Assembly (NCBI RefSeq): GCF_000373105.1
Contig: NZ_KB890456.1
Coordinates: forward strand, 1 to 35,365
From: Neolewinella persica DSM 23188
Lineage (GTDB): Bacteria; Bacteroidota; Bacteroidia; Chitinophagales; Saprospiraceae
Length of the DNA stretch: 35,365 nucleotides
Direction: 5' to 3'
Within the stretch, counting starts at the first letter, position 1. Every line of letters starts with the position of its first letter. Position numbers and translations under genes: made by a program. Below the pieces are notes generated by a model that saw only the letters and a program-made list of their open reading frames with translations, made no database searches and was not told the DNA's origin. Below, in pieces: positions 16,556-25,606 of the stretch.

Positions 16556-19069
16556 GTGAACAGACTAGTTACCCTCCTCGCCACGCTGCTGGCTACGACC
16601 TTTACGCTCAACGCACAGATTCCCCAAAAGCCAACATCCGGCGAAATGCACGCTGGCATCCAAAAGCTCCAGGTACTTGGCTCTGCCCTGTACATGGCCG
16701 CCCACCCGGACGATGAGAACACGCGGCTGATCGCTTACCTCTCAAACGTTGACAAGGTGGAAACAGCCTACCTCAGTCTGACGCGCGGCGATGGCGGACA
16801 GAACCTGATTGCACCCGATATCCGCGAGCTGCTTGGCCTCACCCGTACACAGGAATTGCTGGCCGCCCGCCGCACCGACGGTGGCACCCAGTTCTTCAGC
16901 CGGGCCAATGATTTCGGTTATTCTAAGCACCCCGACGAAACCTTCAATATTTGGGACAAGCAGGACGTACTGGCCGACGCCGTCTGGGTCATCCGCAAGT
17001 GGCGCCCCGACGTGATCGTCCTACGTTTTGACCCGCGGGCACCGGGAACCACCCACGGCCACCATACGGCCAGTGCCGTTATTGGTCAGGAAGCGTTTGA
17101 TCTGGCCGGAGACCCCAATGCCTTCCCCGAGCAACTCAAGTACGTAAAGCCGTGGCAACCCCGCCGCATTTACTGGAATGCCTACACCTGGCGTGGTGTG
17201 CCCGAACACATGCGGGAGGATAAAGTCATCAACGTAGACGTAGGCACTTATCTGCCAAAACTGGGAGAAGGCGTAGCCGAAATTGCGGCACGCAGCCGCA
17301 GTCAACACCGCAGCCAGGGTTTCGGTAGTACAGGCAGCCGGGGCGAACAGCTGGAGCAACTGGAACTCTTGAAGGGAGACGATAAAGACAAAGAAGGCGA
17401 AGTCTTCGCCAACATCGACATAAGCTGGAACCGGGTGGCGGGTGGTGCTAAAATCGGTCAGGCGTTGAAGGTTGTAGAGCAAAACTTCAACTTCGACGAT
17501 CCTTCGGCCTCCGTACAAGACCTGCTTCGCGTACGTGGCATGATCCGGGCGTTGCCGGATGGTTTCTGGAAAAACAAGAAACTGGCCGAACTGGATGAGA
17601 TTATTGCTCAATCGCTTGGCCTATACCTCTTCGCCAAAACGGACGATCCGATTGCTACTGCCGGTCAGGATATCGAAATTGAGATTGAGGCCACCAATCG
17701 CAGCAACCAGCCAGTAAAGTTTATTGATTACTTCATAGAAGGTACCAGCATGACCAGGGCAGTAGTGGATTCTGTCCTGGCCGGTAATAAGCCATTTATG
17801 GAAGAGCTGACTTTTCCCATTCTGCCGATGCTGGAAAGCAGCAGCCCGTACTGGCTGCAAAAGCCCTGGAAACTGGGGATGTACACCGTAGAAGACCAGG
17901 AAATTCGTGGCCAGGGAGAAAGCGAAGATCCGCTGGTGGTCAATTTCAACCTCGACATTGCCGGAGAAGCATTCACCTTCCGCCGGCCGGTACGCCATGC
18001 TTTTACCGACCGCGTGATGGGGGAGCAGGTGCAACCGCTGGAGGTTCTGCCGCCCGTTTTTGGCGAGCTGGACAAGACCAGTTACCTGTTCACCAGCTCT
18101 GAGCCGACGCCCGTCCGTATCAAGGTGACCAGTGCAAAAGCTGGCATCAGTGGCACGGTAGAACTTTGCACGCCCAGCGATTGGAAAGTGACACCAGCCA
18201 ACAAACCATTTACCCTTACCCGAAAAGGTGAGGAGCAATATTTCGAATTCATGATGACACCGCCCGCGGGGGCGGCTCAGGGTATGATCGTCCCAATGGT
18301 CCGCCTGGAAGAGAACCCTGAAGAGGGCTATACCCGAAAATTGGTCAAAATTGCTCATGACCATATCCCCGTACAGTTGGTGGACCTTGACGCAAGTGCA
18401 CCAGTTGCAAAACTGGACTTGGAAATTGCCGGACGTAATATTGGTTACGTTAATGGTGCTGGTGACGCCATCCCTGAAGCACTGACTAATATCGGCTTCA
18501 ACGTTACCACCCTTGACAAGGCAACGATTGCCACCGGGAACCTGAATGGTTTCGATGCCATTGTTGTGGGTATCCGTGCCTACAATACCGAGGATGATAT
18601 GCCTAACATGCAGCCACGTTTGATGGAATACGTCAAGAATGGTGGTACGATGGTGGTACAGTACAACACCAGCCGTGGACTAAAGCTGCCAATGACGGAG
18701 ATCGGTCCTTACCCAATGCAGCTGAGCAGTGACCGGACGACGGTGGAGGAAGCAGAAGTACGCATTCTGGCGCCAGACCACCCGGTGCTGAACTATCCGA
18801 ACAAGATTACTTCCGAAGACTTTGACGGTTGGGTACAGGAACGCGGCCTTTACTTCCCGAACAATTGGGACGAAAAGTACACCCCGATCATCAGTTCCAA
18901 TGACCCCGGTGAAGAACCGCATGACGGCGGTTTGCTGGTAGCTGAATACGGTAAAGGACATTACGTGTATACCGGCTACAGTTTCTTCCGGGAATTGCCG
19001 GCAGGCGTACCGGGGGCTTACCGGTTGTTTGCTAATTTGGTGGGGTTAGGTAATGAGGTTCGGCCTTAG
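16556..19069 (+). CDS. PIG-L (LmbE-like) deacetylase with C-terminal GATase-like domain
   Basis: The frame is open from 16409, but the start is placed at GTG 16556 because it gives a signal peptide (VNRLVTLLATLLATTFTLNA) and the preceding codons are low-complexity. The resulting protein has 837 residues. Residues about 40-270 are the PIG-L zinc deacetylase domain: AHPDDE with H50 and D53, and the third zinc ligand in THGHHTAS (H167-H170). Family members remove N-acetyl from GlcNAc-type substrates. The middle is beta-rich. Residues about 640-837 (VAKLDLEIAGRNIGYVNGAGD, then FDAIVVGIRAYN, GGTMVVQYNTS, GHYVYTGYSFFRELPAG) form a Rossmann-type class I glutamine-amidotransferase-like domain with no clear catalytic Cys. 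Secreted and glycan-directed activity is inferred; the substrate is unknown. Confidence 0.85.
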   Translation: MNRLVTLLATLLATTFTLNAQIPQKPTSGEMHAGIQKLQVLGSALYMAAHPDDENTRLIAYLSNVDKVETAYLSLTRGDGGQNLIAPDIRELLGLTRTQELLAARRTDGGTQFFSRANDFGYSKHPDETFNIWDKQDVLADAVWVIRKWRPDVIVLRFDPRAPGTTHGHHTASAVIGQEAFDLAGDPNAFPEQLKYVKPWQPRRIYWNAYTWRGVPEHMREDKVINVDVGTYLPKLGEGVAEIAARSRSQHRSQGFGSTGSRGEQLEQLELLKGDDKDKEGEVFANIDISWNRVAGGAKIGQALKVVEQNFNFDDPSASVQDLLRVRGMIRALPDGFWKNKKLAELDEIIAQSLGLYLFAKTDDPIATAGQDIEIEIEATNRSNQPVKFIDYFIEGTSMTRAVVDSVLAGNKPFMEELTFPILPMLESSSPYWLQKPWKLGMYTVEDQEIRGQGESEDPLVVNFNLDIAGEAFTFRRPVRHAFTDRVMGEQVQPLEVLPPVFGELDKTSYLFTSSEPTPVRIKVTSAKAGISGTVELCTPSDWKVTPANKPFTLTRKGEEQYFEFMMTPPAGAAQGMIVPMVRLEENPEEGYTRKLVKIAHDHIPVQLVDLDASAPVAKLDLEIAGRNIGYVNGAGDAIPEALTNIGFNVTTLDKATIATGNLNGFDAIVVGIRAYNTEDDMPNMQPRLMEYVKNGGTMVVQYNTSRGLKLPMTEIGPYPMQLSSDRTTVEEAEVRILAPDHPVLNYPNKITSEDFDGWVQERGLYFPNNWDEKYTPIISSNDPGEEPHDGGLLVAEYGKGHYVYTGYSFFRELPAGVPGAYRLFANLVGLGNEVRP

Positions 19070-19211
19070 GGCAGGGAGTAACCACTAAGGCACTAAGTTT
19101 CACACTAAGCGCTTGAGGGCTGGCGTAACCAAATAAGGCGTTAACGCTGTGCTTTCATAAATCTCAGATAAAAGCCAACAAAGCGTCCGTAATCCTCGTC
19201 TTAAGAAGGCA

Positions 19212-21596
19212 ATGCGAATCCTATTTCTCTGTGTCTTCCTGTTTTTTGGTGTTACCTGCTTCGCGCAGCCGGAGGACTGTGATGATCAGCAGATTTACGC
19301 TTCGCTGCAAGTGATACATGTTAATTGTGACAGTATTGAGATGGAGGCCTTTCCAGTAGGAGACGCAGACCTACAATGGTATGTGAACGGGACAGCCATA
19401 GTCGGCGCAACCGGGCGAACCATTCTCCTCACAGAGGCCACCGATGGCTATCTGATCGGTGTAGCGGCTTCGAATAATAACTTTTGTAATTATACGGAGT
19501 ACCTCGTTGAAATTGACGGTGGTTGCCCCGTAGAAGACTGTAGTAACGGTATTGATGATGACGGTAACGGATTGATTGACCTGAACGATTCGAATGGTTG
19601 CGATTGCGGGCCACCTCCGGAAGTAGTGGGCCGTAACCTCATCCCTAATCCTGGCTTTGAAGCCCGACGAGACCTTCCCGAATGTCAGGGATGCTACTCC
19701 GCCGGCCAGGCATTTCCCTGCGTATCGGGATGGATACCAGGAAATTCGAGCACCACCCTCGAGCACGTGCTACGGTGCTATGCGACCAGCTTCCAATCCC
19801 GTTTTATTCCTTACGTAATAGACGGCAGTAACTTCTCTCTTGCCGGAGGTTTTGCGGCCTACGACAGCCTGGACTTTGTCACCGTTGAATCTGCCGTAGT
19901 TCCCCTGGTGGAACCAACGATTCCCGGCGAGCGGTACCGCCTCATTTTTGAAACGGATTTTGTAGGTGGTGATATTTTCGATTTAGCCGAAAGGATATCA
20001 GGAGATGTTTCCCAATACCTTGGCTGGTACACCAGCCCAGTGATTGATTCTTTCCCTTATCGTTACAGTACTATTACCGGCGAAGTCGTTTTTGGCAGCA
20101 GCTGGGACAACTGGACGGTCCTGGATTCCGTCGTGGTAGAAATCAACGATGTGCTGGAATTTGAAACATTTGTGATTGAATTCACCGCCCCGACAACCCC
20201 CATTCGTGCCATGGCCTTTGCCGGTGCCAGAAATCAATTGAGACGCCGGGAACTCACTAACCTTGCCGGAGATTATGAGGCCTACTGGGTACTGGACAAC
20301 GTACAGTTGAAGCGTATCCTTCCTCCAGTCGTATTACCGGGAGAAATTGATGCTAACGTAACCGTCACTTCCATAGCTAATAATTCCAATCCGGAGGATT
20401 GCGCGGCAGACCTTTTGCTTTCGGTCCCACCGTCAAACGGAAGCAGCTATCAATGGTATCGAAACGGCGTTGCACTGGTTGGATCAAATCGCCCAAACCA
20501 CCTCGTTCTTGCATCAGCGATAGACGGGAGCCTTTATCAGGTTCGTATCGTCAGAGAGGGTACCTGTAAAACCAGTGCCCCGGTTTCTGCCCGGCTTCCT
20601 GAGCCGTTTGAGATCGGCTTCACTATTGATAGTTTGCGGTGTGGAGCAAATACAGATGGAAGGATCATGGTTACCGTTACCCCTGCAGAGGCAAACTATG
20701 ACCTTAACTGGCAAGGCGCTTCCGGTGAAAACCTCGGAAATGCGAATCAAATAGAAGGGCTGTCTTCCGGCACCTACTTTCTGACCGTTAGTGATGAGTT
20801 CGGCTGCAACTACCCGTATGTCTTCGAGCTAGTGGCTCCACCACCCCTCGTTGCTCAACTAACGGCTGAGGACCTGAATTGCAATGCTTCCGATGGGCAA
20901 GCCCCACTGAACCTGGTGGTGACCGGAGGTTCCCCACCCTATGCACTGTTCTATAACAACGAAGCTGGAGAAGCTTCCCGACCACTACGTCGTCCACCTG
21001 GCAGTTATCGTATCCGCATCGTTGACGCTACCGGCTGCGAAATCATTACCGAAACAGTCACCGTTAACGAGCCGAACCCCTTCAGCTTTGAGATCTCCAG
21101 CACTTCTACCTCGTTTCAACTAGGGTCATCAGCCAACGTAAGGACCATCAGCAACCGGGACTTAAGCTCCGCCAGCATCCAGTGGACCCCGGAGGCATGG
21201 GTATCCTGCCAGAATTGCCTTGATCCGCTTATCAGGCCAACGGAGAGCGAAACCCTTCGGGTTGTCGTTACGGATAGTGACGGTTGCGTTAGGTCCGATT
21301 CAATTGCTATTCGCGTCATCCCTACTCGTCAGATATACATCCCCAGCGCCATCAGCCCGAACGGAGATGGGGTCAACGATGTATTCCGGGTGTACCCTGG
21401 TCCGTCGGTAGAAGCGGTGATCAGCGTGGAAATTTTTGATCGTTGGGGGAGCTTACTCTTCACCGGATCGAGAGGAAGCACCGATTGGTCACCAGATGGG
21501 GAAGTACCCCAAGGCGTTTTCATTTACCAGGCGACTGTCCGCTTCGTTGATGGCGAAATCAGAAACTATTCCGGATCGGTTACGGTCTTGCGGTAA
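19212..21596 (+). CDS. type IX-secreted surface protein with SprB-like repeats and type B sorting domain
   Basis: A 794-residue secreted protein. It has a signal peptide (MRILFLCVFLFFGVTCFAQ) and an early DCSNGIDDDGNGLIDLND segment of the calcium-binding type seen in Bacteroidota surface proteins. A jelly-roll-like beta domain follows (about 150-390, starting RNLIPNPGFE). Beta-sandwich repeats come next, including SprB-like units (IDSLRCGANTDGRIMVTV, LTAEDLNCNASDGQAPLNLVV). The C-terminal module is typical of the gliding-motility/type B sorting domain (IPSAISPNGDGVNDVFRVY, then IFDRWGSLLF). Such proteins cross the outer membrane through the type IX system and are held at the surface or released. 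The SPNGDGVND motif is the main evidence. It is the last gene of the plus-strand run and converges on leuB. Confidence 0.88.
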   Translation: MRILFLCVFLFFGVTCFAQPEDCDDQQIYASLQVIHVNCDSIEMEAFPVGDADLQWYVNGTAIVGATGRTILLTEATDGYLIGVAASNNNFCNYTEYLVEIDGGCPVEDCSNGIDDDGNGLIDLNDSNGCDCGPPPEVVGRNLIPNPGFEARRDLPECQGCYSAGQAFPCVSGWIPGNSSTTLEHVLRCYATSFQSRFIPYVIDGSNFSLAGGFAAYDSLDFVTVESAVVPLVEPTIPGERYRLIFETDFVGGDIFDLAERISGDVSQYLGWYTSPVIDSFPYRYSTITGEVVFGSSWDNWTVLDSVVVEINDVLEFETFVIEFTAPTTPIRAMAFAGARNQLRRRELTNLAGDYEAYWVLDNVQLKRILPPVVLPGEIDANVTVTSIANNSNPEDCAADLLLSVPPSNGSSYQWYRNGVALVGSNRPNHLVLASAIDGSLYQVRIVREGTCKTSAPVSARLPEPFEIGFTIDSLRCGANTDGRIMVTVTPAEANYDLNWQGASGENLGNANQIEGLSSGTYFLTVSDEFGCNYPYVFELVAPPPLVAQLTAEDLNCNASDGQAPLNLVVTGGSPPYALFYNNEAGEASRPLRRPPGSYRIRIVDATGCEIITETVTVNEPNPFSFEISSTSTSFQLGSSANVRTISNRDLSSASIQWTPEAWVSCQNCLDPLIRPTESETLRVVVTDSDGCVRSDSIAIRVIPTRQIYIPSAISPNGDGVNDVFRVYPGPSVEAVISVEIFDRWGSLLFTGSRGSTDWSPDGEVPQGVFIYQATVRFVDGEIRNYSGSVTVLR

Positions 21597-21613
21597 GGGG
21601 ACGTTCTACATTT

Positions 21614-21630
21614 TCAGGACCTTGTCCTGA
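21614..21630. terminator. small hairpin between convergent genes
   Basis: TCAGGAC, loop CTT, GTCCTGA, seven pairs, 17 bases after the type B protein stop and 30 bases before the leuB stop. There is no clear T-run, so a terminator role, possibly for both strands, is only inferred. Confidence 0.35.
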
Positions 21631-21660
21631 TGTCTGTAATAAGGAGCTTAGATTAGCCGC

Positions 21661-22716
21661 TTAAATCTTCCCCACAATCAAATCTCCCATTCCATCGGTC
21701 CCCACCTTATTACCCGGATGCAAATCCTCGGTACCAGAACCGGATTCCAGAACGGTATTCACTGCAGAACGAATCGCATCACCTTCCTTAACCAGACCAA
21801 GGTGATCCAGCATCATGGCGGCAGATAGAATGGTGGCGACCGGGTTCGCCCGGTCTTGTCCGGCACCTTCCGGCCAGGAGCCATGGATGGGCTCGAACAT
21901 GCCCACTTTGGCACCGACACTGCTGGAGGGCAACAGCCCCAGCGAACCCGCCAGAACACTTGAAGCGTCCGACAAGATGTCCCCGAACATATTGCTCGTC
22001 ACGATCACGTCGAACTGAGCAGGGTTGAGGATGAGTTGCATCGCGGCATTGTCCACGAACATAAAATTGAGTTCGACATCCGGATAATCACCAGCCATTT
22101 CGCGGGTGACTTCGCGCCAGAGGCGCGAGCTTTCCATCACGTTGGCCTTATCGACCAGGGTTAGTTTACCCCGCCGGTTCCCGGCGGCCTCAAAACCCAT
22201 TTTCACGATCCGTTCGATCTCGAAGCGGTGATAAGTGCAAGTATCATAGGCCGTGTCTCCGTCGTTTAGTCGCCCCTTATCACCAAAATAAATGCCGCCG
22301 GTCAGTTCCCGGACGATGAGCATATCCACCCCTTCCATCCGTTCGGGACGAAGCGGACTGAGGTGCGTCAGCTCTTTGTAGCCGGCAACGGGCCGAAGGT
22401 TGGCGAATAGCCCCAGTTCTTTACGCAAACGCAGCAGGCCTTGCTCTGGCCGGACTTTGGCCGTCGGGTCGTTGTCAAAACGCGGATGGCCGATGGCGCC
22501 AAAGAAGATCGCGTCGGAGGCTTTGCAAAGGTCAAGCGTCTCGTCCGGCAAGGGATTCCCCGTTTGGTCGATCGCAATAGCGCCCACGGGCGCATAAGTA
22601 TAGTTGAAAGTATGGCCGAAGCGCGCTCCTACCTTATCCAGAACTTTGATGCCCTGCTTAATTACTTCCGGACCGATGCCGTCTCCGTCCAGGATGGCAA
22701 TATTAAATGTACTCAT
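21661..22716 (-). CDS. leuB: 3-isopropylmalate dehydrogenase
   Basis: Oxidises and decarboxylates 3-isopropylmalate to 2-ketoisocaproate with NAD, the third step of leucine synthesis. The frame extends upstream of ATG 22716, but the extension (SGQKGFGGRPQ) is unsupported and passes through a hairpin; [18 protein letters not shown] is the family start, giving 351 residues, the usual length. The substrate loop and metal site are visible in [15 protein letters not shown] and [20 protein letters not shown], the nucleotide-binding end in [11 protein letters not shown], and [13 protein letters not shown] carries the substrate-binding Arg residues. It is the last gene of the leuC-leuD-leuB run on the minus strand, 117 bases after leuD. 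Confidence 0.96.
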   Translation of the reverse strand: MSTFNIAILDGDGIGPEVIKQGIKVLDKVGARFGHTFNYTYAPVGAIAIDQTGNPLPDETLDLCKASDAIFFGAIGHPRFDNDPTAKVRPEQGLLRLRKELGLFANLRPVAGYKELTHLSPLRPERMEGVDMLIVRELTGGIYFGDKGRLNDGDTAYDTCTYHRFEIERIVKMGFEAAGNRRGKLTLVDKANVMESSRLWREVTREMAGDYPDVELNFMFVDNAAMQLILNPAQFDVIVTSNMFGDILSDASSVLAGSLGLLPSSSVGAKVGMFEPIHGSWPEGAGQDRANPVATILSAAMMLDHLGLVKEGDAIRSAVNTVLESGSGTEDLHPGNKVGTDGMGDLIVGKI

Positions 22717-22745
22717 GTTTGTTTTTTGCGGCCGTCCGCCGAATC

Positions 22746-22775
22746 CTTTTTGACCTGACACGGTCAGTCAAAAAG
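22746..22775 (-). other. strong hairpin just upstream of leuB
   Basis: Arms CTTTTTGACCTGAC and GTCAGTCAAAAAG pair over 13 bases with one bulged base and an ACG loop, between leuD and 30 bases before the leuB ATG. There is no T-run after the stem. It may tune leuB expression within the operon or protect the upstream message. Confidence 0.6.
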
Positions 22776-22833
22776 TTCGTCTACCGGCTCGGTTCAGGTC
22801 TGTTCCCCCACCCCAATCAGCCAATATTTTGGA

Positions 22834-23436
22834 TTAGGTCAACGAAAAATCCTTACGCTCCCGTTCGAATTTCTCGATCAGGTCACTCTGGCTCAACAGG
22901 TAGTCGATATCATCGTAACCATTAATAAGACAGGTTTTTTTATAGCTGTCGATATTAAAAGTAGACACCGTACCGGTTGTTTCATTTTTAAAGGTCTGTG
23001 CCTCGAGGTCCACCGTGAATTTTGCCGCCGGGTCAGCTTCGATAGTTCTGAAAACCTCATCGAGCAGCGTAGGAGAAACGACCAATGGCAGGATGCCATT
23101 ATTCAGGGCGTTTCCACTAAAGATATCGGCAAAATAACTGGAGACGACCACACGAAAACCGAAATCGCCAATGGCCCAGGCAGCGTGCTCCCGGCTGGAA
23201 CCGCAACCAAAGTTGGCACCGGCTACCAGAATTTGCCCCGTATACGTCGGATTGTTCAGCACGAAGTCTTCCTTCGGCTGGTTGTCTTTGTCAAAGCGCC
23301 AGTCGCGGAACAGGTTCTCGCCGAATCCGTCGCGCGTTACCGCTTTCAGGAAGCGGGCGGGGATGATCTGGTCGGTGTCTACGTCCTCGATGGGGAGCGG
23401 GACGGCGGAGGAGGTTAGTTTTTTGAAGGGGGTCAC
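22834..23436 (-). CDS. leuD: 3-isopropylmalate dehydratase small subunit
   Basis: Small subunit of the isomerase that turns 2-isopropylmalate into 3-isopropylmalate; it pairs with LeuC. The start codon is GTG (23436), giving 200 residues, the usual length. Family features are [20 protein letters not shown] near the N-terminus, [23 protein letters not shown] (substrate-binding loop) and [17 protein letters not shown]. It sits between leuB and the inserted four-helix-bundle gene; 78 bases separate it from that gene's stop, and those bases carry one arm of the flanking inverted repeats. The repeat lies within the leuD leader and could affect its translation. Confidence 0.96.
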   Translation of the reverse strand: MTPFKKLTSSAVPLPIEDVDTDQIIPARFLKAVTRDGFGENLFRDWRFDKDNQPKEDFVLNNPTYTGQILVAGANFGCGSSREHAAWAIGDFGFRVVVSSYFADIFSGNALNNGILPLVVSPTLLDEVFRTIEADPAAKFTVDLEAQTFKNETTGTVSTFNIDSYKKTCLINGYDDIDYLLSQSDLIEKFERERKDFSLT

Positions 23437-23479
23437 TTTGATTTAGAATTTTTGATTCAACATTTGGAATTTAACATTT

Positions 23480-23501
23480 CCCGCAGGACACGCTACCGCA
23501 C
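23480..23501. repeat. left arm of inverted repeat around the four-helix-bundle gene
   Basis: Starts CCCGCAGGACACGCTACCGC. It matches 24058-24079 as reverse complement with one mismatch in 22. An AT-rich stretch next to it (about 23454-23479) likewise matches 24012-24037 inverted, roughly 22 of 26. Confidence 0.8.
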
Positions 23502-23514
23502 AAGGGAGAAATGT

Positions 23515-23880
23515 TTACTTTTTATTTTTATCATCAAGTTTTTTAACCGTTGCCGTGAATATAGCGACGAGTTGGGACGACTCTTCAAGTAAGGGAACAA
23601 CTCGATTGTCATCGAAGTACTGCATTTTCAGAACATAGTTCAATTCAGCTTTTGATTCGCGAAGCTCTTTCAACATTACTTTTATTTTATGGATAAAATC
23701 TCTTGTTGATTCAGCAGCACGAGCTTCAGAATAATGAAAGCCTGCATGCGTACTCGCCCGCAATAATTGTCCGGCCACATGCTTAGAATCAAAGAAACCA
23801 ATCTTATGAAGTTCACGGCATAAATACGTACAACGAACACCGAATTCAAGTAACCTTTCCTCAAGTTCATTAGCATTCAT
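23515..23880 (-). CDS. 23S-IVP-type four-helix-bundle protein
   Basis: A 121-residue, entirely helical-looking protein (MNANELEERLLEFGVRCTYL onward). Recognised features are SKHVAGQLLRASTHAGFHYSEARAAESTRDFIHKIKVMLKELRESK, the pattern of the S23/IVP (four helix bundle) family, first described inside 23S rRNA intervening sequences and related to the Avd protein of diversity-generating retroelements. The molecular role of stand-alone copies is unknown; nucleic-acid binding is suggested by the basic surface of Avd. Its coding sequence is clearly AT-richer than leuC and leuD, it separates two subunits of one enzyme, and it lies within inverted repeats (23480-23501, 24058-24079). These features suggest a mobile cassette. 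It is codirectional with the leu genes and probably co-transcribed. Confidence 0.85.
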   Translation of the reverse strand: MNANELEERLLEFGVRCTYLCRELHKIGFFDSKHVAGQLLRASTHAGFHYSEARAAESTRDFIHKIKVMLKELRESKAELNYVLKMQYFDDNRVVPLLEESSQLVAIFTATVKKLDDKNKK

Positions 23881-23899
23881 TGCGTAAATGTTTTACGGT

Positions 23900-24096
23900 T
23901 GTGCGGGATGTGTAACGGGCGGTTGTGCGGGCAATTTTAAATGTTGAATGTTAAATCAAACATTTTAAATTTCCACTTGCGGTAGCCTGTAATGCGGGCT
24001 GTCAGACGGGCAAATGTTAAATGCTAAATGTTGAATTGAACATTTTAAATTTTCCGCGTGCGGCAGCGTGTCCTGCGGGCAATGTTGAAAATTAGA
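23900..24096. repeat. repeat block between leuC and the four-helix-bundle gene
   Basis: Three successive units alternate a GC-rich CCCGC-type segment (24058-24079, and weaker versions at about 23977-24010 and 23900-23932) with AT-rich AAATGTTAAATG/TTGAAT stretches (about 23934-23973 and 24012-24050). The strongest GC-rich unit matches, inverted, the sequence beyond the gene's other end at 23480-23501. Confidence 0.65.
24058..24079. repeat. right arm of inverted repeat around the four-helix-bundle gene
   Basis: GTGCGGCAGCGTGTCCTGCG, then GG. Reverse complement of 23480-23501 with a single mismatch, 18 bases from the leuC stop codon. Confidence 0.8.
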
Positions 24097-25500
24097 TCAA
24101 ACATGTTCAATTAACAGCTCCCGAACATCAGTAACCCTGCCAGTAATAGCCGCCGCCGCCGCAGTCAAAGGCGAAGCCAAAATCGTCCGTGCTCCAGGTC
24201 CTTGTCTTCCTTCGAAGTTCCGGTTGGAAGTCGAGACACAGTATTTTCCGGCTGGCACCTTGTCTTCGTTCATGCCCAGGCAGGCGGAGCAGCCAGCTTC
24301 GCGGAACTGAAAACCGGCAGCGATGAGTTTCTTGTCCAGGCCTTCGGCGATGGCCTGTTTCGAGACCTGCTGCGAACCGGGCACGACGATGGCCGTAACG
24401 GAATCCGCAACTTTACGGTCGCCAATCAGTCCGACCACAGCCCGCAGGTCTTCGATGCGGGAATTGGTACAGGAGCCGATGAACACATAATCGATCGGCA
24501 TCTGCTCCAGCGGCTTACCCGCTTCCAGGTCCATGTACTTCATGGCCTTCTGGATACTGGCGTCGCCGTGGATGTCGCTGCTGACGGGAATAGATTCTTT
24601 CACGCCCATCCCCATACCGGGGTTCGTACCGTAAGTAACCATCGGGGTAATGTCTTCCGCCCGATAGGTGTGCTCCACGTCAAAGTGAGCATCCGCATCA
24701 GTAGTCAGGGTTTTCCAATAGGCTACTGCTGCTTCCCAATCCTGTCCCCTGGGGCTGAATTCGCGACCGGCGAGGTAGTCGAAGGTCGTTTGATCCGGGG
24801 CAATGAGGCCGCCACGGGCACCCATTTCGATGCTCATATTACAAACCGTCATCCGGCCTTCCATGCTGAGGGCGCGTACGGCCGAGCCGGCGTATTCGAC
24901 GAAATAGCCAGTACCACCACCGGTGCCCAACTGGCTGATCACGTAAAGAATGAGGTCCTTAGCAGTGACTCCCCGGGCTAAGTCACCCTCTACGTTAATC
25001 CGCATTTTCTTAGGCTTGGTCAGCAGCAGGCACTGGGTGGCCATCACCTGTTCTACCTGGCTGGTACCGATGCCAAAGGCTACTGCTCCGAAGGCGCCGT
25101 GGGTACTGGTGTGGCTGTCGCCACACACCATCGTCACGCCCGGCCGGGTAATCCCCAGTTCTGGTCCGATCACGTGGACAATCCCCTGGTAAGGATGCCC
25201 CAGGCCGTAAAGGTCTACGTCAAATTCCTTGCAATTGTCCGTAAGCATTTGCACCTGCTTAGCGCCGAGGGGTTCCCGGATTGGCAAGTGCTGATCGATG
25301 GTGGGCACGTTGTGGTCGGCCGTTGCCACGATGCGGTCCTTGCGGAGTAGCGGCAGACCGCGCCTGCGCAGGCCATTAAAAGCCTGCGGGCTGGTTACTT
25401 CGTGAATCAGGTGACGATCAATGTAAAGCACCTGGTTCCCACCTGGTATTTCTGTGACGACGTGCGCGTCCCATACTTTGTCAAAGAGTGTTTTGGCCAT
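24097..25500 (-). CDS. leuC: 3-isopropylmalate dehydratase large subunit
   Basis: Large, iron-sulfur subunit of isopropylmalate isomerase in leucine synthesis, working with LeuD. It has 467 residues, the normal length. The start MAKTLFDKVWDAHVV is typical. The aconitase-type features are present: GMTMVCGDSHTSTHGAFG-like segment (here PGVTMVCGDSHTSTHGAFGA), the cluster ligand in GSCTNSR and two more in GCSACLGMN, and YCVSTSNRNFEGRQG. First gene of the minus-strand leuCDB group; its promoter is visible at 25529-25556. No leader peptide with Leu codons or T-box was seen upstream. Confidence 0.97.
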   Translation of the reverse strand: MAKTLFDKVWDAHVVTEIPGGNQVLYIDRHLIHEVTSPQAFNGLRRRGLPLLRKDRIVATADHNVPTIDQHLPIREPLGAKQVQMLTDNCKEFDVDLYGLGHPYQGIVHVIGPELGITRPGVTMVCGDSHTSTHGAFGAVAFGIGTSQVEQVMATQCLLLTKPKKMRINVEGDLARGVTAKDLILYVISQLGTGGGTGYFVEYAGSAVRALSMEGRMTVCNMSIEMGARGGLIAPDQTTFDYLAGREFSPRGQDWEAAVAYWKTLTTDADAHFDVEHTYRAEDITPMVTYGTNPGMGMGVKESIPVSSDIHGDASIQKAMKYMDLEAGKPLEQMPIDYVFIGSCTNSRIEDLRAVVGLIGDRKVADSVTAIVVPGSQQVSKQAIAEGLDKKLIAAGFQFREAGCSACLGMNEDKVPAGKYCVSTSNRNFEGRQGPGARTILASPLTAAAAAITGRVTDVRELLIEHV

Positions 25501-25528
25501 GGTTTGTTGGGCTTAAATCTTGTTAAGA

Positions 25529-25556
25529 CAAAGATAGAAAATCGACCAGCGCCGAA
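25529..25556 (-). promoter_or_regulatory. predicted leuC promoter
   Basis: Minus strand: TTC (25556-25554), 17 bases, TATCTTTG (25536-25529), a full match to TAnnTTTG. The start codon at 25500 lies 28 bases further on, so the leader is short and leaves little room for attenuation. Confidence 0.6.
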
Positions 25557-25580
25557 TGCAGCACGAATTAGCGGGTTTTA

Positions 25581-25606
25581 CGGCGCGGACGCGGGTGCAG
25601 AGTGAG
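25581..25606 (-). repeat. interspersed GC-rich element, copy 6
   Basis: Divergent minus-strand copy (CTGCACCCGCGTCCGCGCC), about 80 bases upstream of leuC and pointing toward it. Confidence 0.55.

Noticed and set aside
23900..24096. CRISPR array
   Set aside because: Units vary in length and sequence, there are only about three, and they match inverted sequence on the other side of a gene.
24202..24981. A 259-codon plus-strand frame opposite leuC
   Set aside because: leuC is unambiguous; this frame is a shadow and encodes His/Asp-rich low-quality sequence.
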